The notes under the pieces are model-generated. The model was not told where the DNA came from. It made no database searches and worked only from the letters and a program-made list of their open reading frames with translations. Source: Nonomuraea endophytica (GTDB lineage Bacteria; Actinomycetota; Actinomycetes; Streptosporangiales; Streptosporangiaceae). From it: DNA of 64,000 nt. The stretch spans positions 1-64,000 of the forward strand of contig NZ_JACHIN010000005.1 in NCBI RefSeq assembly GCF_014203235.1, read 5' to 3'. The position numbers were made by a program, and so were the translations under genes. Shown here in pieces: positions 59,846-64,000 of this stretch; position 1 is the first letter of the stretch, and every line of letters starts with the position of its first letter.

Positions 59846-61636
59846 GTGACGCGAACGATTCAACGGGTGTTGTTCCGCGGGCCGTCGGAGATCGTGAGCC
59901 AAGACCTGTACGCGGTGGTCACCCACGGCCCCGTCTCCAGGAGCCGGACCGGCCTCGTCCTCGGCCCGTCCGCCAAGGTCTCCTGCGACACCTACTTCGG
60001 CCGCCTGCCCGCCTCCTACTGGCAGCGCTGGACCACCGCCCGCGAGGTCAGCCTGCACGCGCGCGCCACCGGCACGGGCCGCCTCGCCCTGGCCGCCTCC
60101 GACGTGAACGGCTTCGCCCGCCTCGTCACCGCCCGCGACGTCACCACCGGCGAGGTCACGCTGACAGCCCGCCTGGACCGCTTCACCGACGGCGGCTCCC
60201 TCTGGCTGGAGGCCGAGACCGAACCCGGCCAGGACCTCACCCTCACTGACGTGCGCTGGAGCACCGACGCCCCCGCCGCCGGCCGTCGGACGGCGGCGGT
60301 CATCTGCACGATGGACCGCCCCGGCGACTGCCTGGCCACCCTGCGCGCCCTGGCCGCCGACCCCGCCGCGCTCGGCGCCCTGGCCGCGATCTACGTCGTC
60401 GACCACGGCACCCGGAGAGTCGACGCCCAGGTCGGCTTCAAGCAGGTCGAAGCCGACCTCGGCGGCCGCTTACGCCACCTCGCCCAGCCCAACCTCGGCG
60501 GCGCCGGCGGCTTCACCCGCGGCCTCTACGAACTGGCACCCGAACCCGTCAACGCCCTGCTCATGGACGACGACGTGCTGCTCGAGCCCGACCTCGTCGT
60601 CAGGATCACCGCCTTCGCCGCCCGCGCCACCCACCCGCTGATCACCGGCGGCCAGATGATCAACCTCCACCACCCCGCGATCCTGCTCGCCGACGCCCAG
60701 CAGACCGACCTCGACGGCATCCAGCCCGGCGTGCCCATGCCGCACAGCCGCACCGACGTGAACCTGCTCACCGGCCCCCTGCAGGAGCGCCGCCTCGACG
60801 CCGGCTACAACGGCTGGTGGGCCTGCCTCATCCCGCCCGAGGTCGTCGCGGCCATCGGCTACCCGCTGCCCGTCTTCTTCCAGGGCGACGACGCCGAGTA
60901 CTCCTACCGCGCCCGCGCCCACGGCCTGCCCACGATCACGCTGCCCGGCGCCGGACTGTGGCACACCGACTTCGCGATGAAGGACCTCGACGAGCTCAAC
61001 CGCTACTTCCTGCTGCGCAACTACACGATCATCTCGGCCCTGCACGGCACGTTCGACCTGCCCCGCCTGCTCGGCAAACTCGCCGCCGAGCTCGCCCGCC
61101 ACCTCCTGTCGATGCGGTACGGCCTGGCCGAAACCCTCCTGCTCGCGGTCGAGGACTTTCTCACCGGCCCGGACTGTCTGCGCGACGGCGGCCCCGAGGC
61201 GCTGCGCAAGGTGCGCGCGGCCCGCTCCGGCCACCCCGAGACGATCACCCACCCCGCCGCCGCACCCCCGGGAGTCGCGACCGGCGAGCTCGCCGTCTTC
61301 GCCGCCGGCCGCCGCCCGCTCCTCGCCGCCCCGCGCCGCGCCCTCGACCAGCTCCTCGGCCGCCACCGGCACCCCCTCGGCGCGATCGCGCACGACGAGG
61401 CGCACTGGTGGCACGTGGCGCTGTTCGAGACCGCCGTGGTGACCGACGCCTCCCAGCGGGGAGTGCGGGTCCTGCGCTACGACCGGCGGCGCCTGCTCAC
61501 CCTGGCCAGACGCGGCCTCGCGGTGCTGCTCAGGCTGGCCAAGGAGGGCCGGGCCGTACGTGAGCGCTATCGCGCGGCGCTGCCCGAGCTGTCGTCGAGA
61601 GAGAACTGGCGGCGACTGTTCGGCCTGGACGGCTGA
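59846..61636 (+). CDS. galactofuranosyltransferase, GlfT2-like
   Basis: A 596-residue GT2-family enzyme. An N-terminal beta-sandwich of about 150 residues precedes the transferase domain, which has ICTMDRPGDCLATLRAL, NLGGAGGFTRGLYE, the metal-binding DDD in LLMDDDVLLEPDLV, the acceptor-site acid in FFQGDDAEYSYRA and the final His in GAGLWHTDFA. These match the GlfT2 class that adds galactofuranose from UDP-galactofuranose. The GTG at 59846 is set by AGGGAG; ATG 59831 is the alternative. The mutase gene follows. Confidence 0.88.
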   Translation: MTRTIQRVLFRGPSEIVSQDLYAVVTHGPVSRSRTGLVLGPSAKVSCDTYFGRLPASYWQRWTTAREVSLHARATGTGRLALAASDVNGFARLVTARDVTTGEVTLTARLDRFTDGGSLWLEAETEPGQDLTLTDVRWSTDAPAAGRRTAAVICTMDRPGDCLATLRALAADPAALGALAAIYVVDHGTRRVDAQVGFKQVEADLGGRLRHLAQPNLGGAGGFTRGLYELAPEPVNALLMDDDVLLEPDLVVRITAFAARATHPLITGGQMINLHHPAILLADAQQTDLDGIQPGVPMPHSRTDVNLLTGPLQERRLDAGYNGWWACLIPPEVVAAIGYPLPVFFQGDDAEYSYRARAHGLPTITLPGAGLWHTDFAMKDLDELNRYFLLRNYTIISALHGTFDLPRLLGKLAAELARHLLSMRYGLAETLLLAVEDFLTGPDCLRDGGPEALRKVRAARSGHPETITHPAAAPPGVATGELAVFAAGRRPLLAAPRRALDQLLGRHRHPLGAIAHDEAHWWHVALFETAVVTDASQRGVRVLRYDRRRLLTLARRGLAVLLRLAKEGRAVRERYRAALPELSSRENWRRLFGLDG

Positions 61637-61707
61637 GCGTGGCAGCATCCTGCACCGGCCCCTTCTGTCCGTTGCCGCGCCGGACGGGCGGTTCGTAGCC
61701 TGCGGAC

Positions 61708-62844
61708 ATGAGGGCAGACCTGCTCGTGGCCGGCTCCGGGTTCTTCGGCCTGACCGTCGCCGAGCGCTGCGCGACACTGCTCGGGCTCAACGTCGTCGTG
61801 CTGGAACGCCGCGACCACCTCGGCGGCAACGCCTACAGCGAGCCGGAGCCGCAGACCGGCATCGAGGTGCACCGCTACGGCTCCCACCTGTTCCACACCT
61901 CCAACGAGCGGGTCTGGCGCTACGCCAACCGCTTCACCTCCTTCACCGACTACCGCCACCGGGTCATGGCGGTCGTCGAAGGCCGCGTCTACCCGATGCC
62001 GATCAACCTGGGCACCATCTGCTCCTACTTCGGCGCGATGATGTCACCGGCCCAGGCCAGGGCGCTCATCGCCGCCCAGCGGGCCGAGGACGCCGACCCC
62101 GCCACGCTGGAGGGCCGGGCGATCTCGCTCATCGGCCGGCCGCTGTACGAGGCGTTCATCCGCGGCTACACCGCCAAACAGTGGCAGACCGACCCGCGCG
62201 ACCTGCCCGCGGAGATCATCACCCGCCTGCCGGTGCGCTACACCTTCGACACCCGCTACTTCGACGACACCTACGAGGGCCTGCCGCGCGACGGCTACAC
62301 CGCCTGGCTGGAGCGCATGGCCGACCACCCGCGCATCGAGATCCGGCTCGGCAGCGACTTCTTCGACCTCGAATCCAGCCCGGTCGGACGGGTGCCGGTC
62401 GTGTACACGGGGCCGCTGGACCGCTACTTCGGCTACGGCGAGGGCCGCCTGGGCTGGCGGACCCTGGACTTCGAGGTCGAGGTCCAACCGGTGCCCGACT
62501 ACCAGGGGGCGCCGGTGGTGAACTATCCGGATCCGGCGGTGCCGTACACGCGCATCCACGAATTCCGCCACTACCACCCCGAGCGCGCGCACTACCCCGG
62601 CGACAGCACCGTCATCATGCGCGAGTACTCGCGCTTCGCCGAGGACGGCGACGAGCCCTACTACCCCGTCAACTCCGCCGCCGACCGCCAGACCCTGGCC
62701 CGCTACAGGAAACGTGCCAAGGCCGAGCCCGGAGTGCTGTTCGGCGGCCGCCTGGGCACCTATCACTACCTCGACATGCACGCCGCCATCGGCTCGGCGC
62801 TGACGATGGTCGACAACCGGATCGCGCCCCTGTTCTCCCGGTGA
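61708..62844 (+). CDS. glf: UDP-galactopyranose mutase
   Basis: A 378-residue flavoenzyme that converts UDP-galactopyranose to UDP-galactofuranose, the donor of the preceding transferase. The FAD fold is LLVAGSGFFGLTVAERCA and LERRDHLGGNAYSE; the flavin/substrate region has HRYGSHLFHTSNERVW, RGYTAKQWQTDP and the final YHYLDMHAAIGSAL. Length and motifs are normal. It starts 71 bp after the transferase, so both probably share a promoter. Confidence 0.96.
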   Translation: MRADLLVAGSGFFGLTVAERCATLLGLNVVVLERRDHLGGNAYSEPEPQTGIEVHRYGSHLFHTSNERVWRYANRFTSFTDYRHRVMAVVEGRVYPMPINLGTICSYFGAMMSPAQARALIAAQRAEDADPATLEGRAISLIGRPLYEAFIRGYTAKQWQTDPRDLPAEIITRLPVRYTFDTRYFDDTYEGLPRDGYTAWLERMADHPRIEIRLGSDFFDLESSPVGRVPVVYTGPLDRYFGYGEGRLGWRTLDFEVEVQPVPDYQGAPVVNYPDPAVPYTRIHEFRHYHPERAHYPGDSTVIMREYSRFAEDGDEPYYPVNSAADRQTLARYRKRAKAEPGVLFGGRLGTYHYLDMHAAIGSALTMVDNRIAPLFSR

Positions 62845-62866
62845 TCGCCTTCCGTAGGATGGCCGG

Positions 62867-63931
62867 GTGCGCGCTCGTGAGCTACCCATCGCCCTGCGGG
62901 GCCGCCCAGGTCCCGCCAACGCCATCACCGACGTACCCGGAGTCCAGGTCGGCTACGTCACGCTGACCGAGGGTGCGGCCCGCACCGGGGTCACCGCGAT
63001 CCTGCCCAGGGGCCGCGACGGGGTCGGCCTGCCGTGCGCGGCCGGCGTCTACTCGCTCAACGGCAACGGCGAGATGACCGGCGTGACGTGGATCGAGGAG
63101 AGCGGCGCGCTGACGCTGCCCGTCACGATCACCAACACCCACGCCGTCGGCACCGTGCACCGCGGCGTCATCGACTGGGTCGTCGCCGCCCATCCCGCGC
63201 TCGGCGCCGAATGGCTGCTGCCAGTGGTGGCCGAGACCTGGGACGGCTACCTCAACGACATCAACGGCCCCCACGTCCGCCCCGAGCACGCCGGCCAGGC
63301 CATCGAGTCGGCCGCCGGCGGGCCGGTCGCCGAGGGCAACGTCGGCGGCGGCACCGGCATGAACTGCTACGGCTTCAAGGGCGGCTCGGGAACCGCCTCA
63401 CGCCAGGTCGAGCACGCCGTCGACACCTACACCGTCGGCGCGTTCGTCCAGGCCAACTTCGGCAGGCGATCCGAGCTGACCGTCGCGGGCGTGCCCGTCG
63501 GGCAGGAACTCCTCGACGACAACCCCATGGAGGAGCACGCGCGGGCACGGGCCGGCGCGGGCTCGGTGATCGTCGTGGTGGCCACGGACGCGCCGCTGCT
63601 GCCCGGCCAGTGCAAGGCGCTGGCGCGCCGGGTGCCGATGGGCCTGGCCAGGACCGGCACCACCGGCAGCCACTTCTCCGGCGACATCTTCCTGGCCTTC
63701 TCCACGGCCAACGAAGGGGCGCTGGGCAGCGGGTTCGCGGCCGGTGACGACTACGAGACGCTGCGGTTCGTGCCGTGGGGCCGCATGGACCCCTTCTACA
63801 CGGCCGTGGTCGAGGCGGTGGAGGAGGCGGTGCTCAACGCGCTGACCGGCGCCGAGGAGAGCATCGGCCGCGACGGCCACCGCTCCCCCGCCCTGCCACT
63901 CGACCGCCTGACGGAACTACTCTCCCGCTGA
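62867..63931 (+). CDS. P1/DmpA family (S58) aminopeptidase
   Basis: A 354-residue self-cleaving Ntn-type aminopeptidase starting at GTG. It begins ALRGRPGPANAITDVPGVQVG, and the autocleavage site is Gly-Ser in FKGGSGTASRQV, which would free the nucleophilic Ser. DmpA-type enzymes release N-terminal residues, including D-amino acids. It starts 22 bp after the mutase stop, so it may be co-transcribed, without an obvious functional link. Confidence 0.92.
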   Translation: MRARELPIALRGRPGPANAITDVPGVQVGYVTLTEGAARTGVTAILPRGRDGVGLPCAAGVYSLNGNGEMTGVTWIEESGALTLPVTITNTHAVGTVHRGVIDWVVAAHPALGAEWLLPVVAETWDGYLNDINGPHVRPEHAGQAIESAAGGPVAEGNVGGGTGMNCYGFKGGSGTASRQVEHAVDTYTVGAFVQANFGRRSELTVAGVPVGQELLDDNPMEEHARARAGAGSVIVVVATDAPLLPGQCKALARRVPMGLARTGTTGSHFSGDIFLAFSTANEGALGSGFAAGDDYETLRFVPWGRMDPFYTAVVEAVEEAVLNALTGAEESIGRDGHRSPALPLDRLTELLSR

Positions 63932-63941
63932 GGTCACCTCT

Positions 63942-63967
63942 GGGGTACGGCGGCGCCGCCGTACCCC
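63942..63967 (+). terminator. perfect 26-bp hairpin terminator
   Basis: A perfect 26-bp palindrome with the 13-base arm GGGGTACGGCGGC, 10 bp after the aminopeptidase stop. It has no T-run, the common actinobacterial form. Confidence 0.8.
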
Positions 63968-64000
63968 TGCCCGAGCTCTTTAGGACGCGGCCGGGATGGC

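Overview
The window is about 70% G+C, uses GTG/TTG starts freely, packs genes with ATGA/GTGA overlaps, and carries actinobacterial families throughout (LAL regulators, DUF3558-type kinase sensor, PucR, SpoIIAA-like STAS). The strongest clue to identity is the left edge: an rpoB copy outside any ribosomal-protein operon whose rifampicin-binding cluster has Asn at the E. coli H526 position plus several other changes. This is the signature of the duplicated 'mutant-type' rpoB(R) known from Nonomuraea, so I infer a Nonomuraea-like member of the Streptosporangiaceae. No rRNA, tRNA, CRISPR, phage or transposase was seen.

Region 1 (1-4.6 kb): rpoB(R), cut by the window edge, is divergent from a HelD/HelR-type helicase-like gene. 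The 350-bp spacer carries a consensus-like promoter facing rpoB(R) and a near-perfect rifamycin-associated element (RAE) facing helR. Together they look like a two-layer rifamycin tolerance locus. Region 2 (4.6-10.9 kb): a Tat-type amidohydrolase, a TetR/ABC (ATPase + FtsX permease) pair and a TetR/APC-permease pair, both with visible dyads between the divergent genes.

Region 3 (10.9-23.2 kb): a carbohydrate catabolic regulon. An IclR regulator, SMP-30 lactonase, GH4 glycosidase, ABC sugar importer without ATPase, secreted GH114-like glycosidase, amidohydrolase, zinc alcohol dehydrogenase, FAH-family hydrolase, D-threonine-aldolase-like enzyme and SDR lie in several transcription units. The promoter regions carry six copies of one 15-bp dyad (TTCYR-N5-YRGAA), each with a second, usually weaker copy exactly 20 bp away. 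This defines a likely IclR regulon. Between the FAH and dehydrogenase genes a 27-bp tandem repeat iterates the ATGA coupling junction and creates a 37-residue repeat peptide.

Region 4 (23.1-33.3 kb): a RibD/DHFR-like reductase, a LAL-type LuxR regulator, and a three-gene unit of a 1377-residue TPR-CHAT protease-like protein, a small CBS/zinc-finger-like protein and a multi-pass membrane protein. This is the best candidate for an undescribed protease-effector system. Region 5 (33.3-40.1 kb): a MarR/oxidoreductase pair with three operator copies, small orphan proteins, an MFS transporter, a (GACGGC)10 microsatellite, a HEAT-repeat protein, a DUF1330 protein and an APC permease.

Region 6 (40.2-51.8 kb): a GNAT enzyme, a lipoprotein/adaptor/ATPase/permease efflux operon, an AraC regulator, a serine hydrolase, a PucR-STAS pair, a cold-shock gene with a structured leader, and a MarR-EamA operon. 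Region 7 (51.9-64 kb): a secreted PLC-like protein, a Ser/Thr kinase, hydrolases, a two-component system with a repeat expansion in the kinase ATP lid, a HAD phosphatase apparently starting at CTG, a galactofuranosyltransferase + UDP-galactopyranose mutase pair, and a DmpA-type aminopeptidase followed by a perfect terminator hairpin.
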